A stretch of DNA of 32,225 bases from Darksidea phi (Eukaryota; Ascomycota; Dothideomycetes; Pleosporales; Lentitheciaceae). This document shows, piece after piece, positions 32,169 through 32,225 of this stretch (position 1 is the first letter of the stretch; each line of letters begins with the position of its first letter). Below the pieces are notes generated by a model. The model was not told the DNA's origin. It did no database searches and saw only the letters and a list, made by a program, of their open reading frames with translations. A program made the position numbers and the translations under genes. The stretch lies in the NCBI GenBank assembly GCA_030770425.1, contig JASJFT010000337.1, positions 1-32,225 on the forward strand, in the 5' to 3' direction.

Positions 32169-32225
32169 TTAGGGTTAGGGTTAGGGTTAGGGTTAGGGTT
32201 AGGGTTAGGGTTAGGGTTAGGGTTA
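32169..32225 (+). repeat. Telomere, (TTAGGG)9 TTA
   Basis: Nine perfect TTAGGG units and the first three bases of a tenth reach the end of the window. The G-rich strand runs 5' to 3' outwards, so this is the right end of a chromosome. The repeat has no CA or TG on either strand and so is immune to CA-targeted RIP. The junction uses the TT of AAAATT. Confidence 0.98.

Larger units (their letters stand above)
27957..32170. repeat. 4.2-kb subtelomeric block, telomeric copy
   Basis: Direct-orientation copy of 13931-18132. At many sites where the internal copy keeps CG, CC or GG, this copy has TA, TC or GA, but the reverse also occurs (TCGACGGTATC at 30010 against TTAATAGTATT at 15973), so both have mutated independently. 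Its right end is replaced by telomere repeats immediately after AGAAGTAAAATT. Confidence 0.95.

Noticed and set aside
1..32225. Centromere or mitochondrial DNA because of AT-richness
   Set aside because: The telomere at one end, CA/TG-specific depletion with retained CG, and paired decayed nuclear-type genes fit a RIPped subtelomere instead.

Overview
This is the terminal ~32 kb of a chromosome arm from a filamentous ascomycete (Pezizomycotina). The right end is nine TTAGGG repeats plus TTA, running off the window. Nearly everything to its left carries an extreme signature of repeat-induced point mutation (RIP). The dinucleotides CA and TG are all but absent and TA is hugely over-represented, while CG, CC and GG survive. 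By eye I find only about 15 CA/TG sites after base 80. There is one ATG on the + strand (9340) and two on the - strand (CAT at 74 and 26039), and TGA stops are essentially impossible. No intact protein gene exists here; I see no tRNA, rRNA or CRISPR array.

Because RIP makes only transitions, reading frames are still legible: long frames without net indels are broken only by TAA/TAG, the expected fate of Gln and Trp codons. In this way I read about a dozen dead genes. Left part (1-10.4 kb): a + gene entering from outside the window, two tandem - genes, a + gene rich in former His/Cys/Gln, a - gene with a recognisable kinase-like catalytic loop, and a + gene with a coiled coil. Small AATATTCTATA-type palindromes lie between or beside these.

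Middle (10.4-13.9 kb): a 39-bp minisatellite, an even more AT-rich island with a 12-bp (tetrapeptide) repeat, and the gag of a Ty3/gypsy-like retrotransposon whose CCHC zinc knuckle is now four tyrosines at exact spacing. The element is cut off by the next block.

Right part (13.9-32.2 kb): a 4.2-kb block occurs twice in direct orientation (13931-18132 and 27957-32170). Each copy has three 184-bp tandem repeats, a hairpin and a convergent gene pair (+ about 376 codons, - 523 codons). The pair overlaps by exactly one 39-bp palindrome that both genes read in frame. Between the copies lie a 1,426-codon + frame (head-to-head with the - gene of copy 1), a ~250-codon - frame beside a 125-bp direct repeat, and three + frames (about 213, 730 and 315+ codons). 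Related hairpins recur at the ends of several of these genes. The second copy is cut by the telomere just 23 bp upstream of the predicted start of its - gene.

The best candidate for an undescribed system is this subtelomeric gene set: large proteins I cannot assign, organised as convergent and divergent pairs, punctuated by a family of palindromes that supply both C-terminal tails and probably 3' ends, amplified near telomeres and then silenced by RIP. All functional statements are inference; no homology search was possible.
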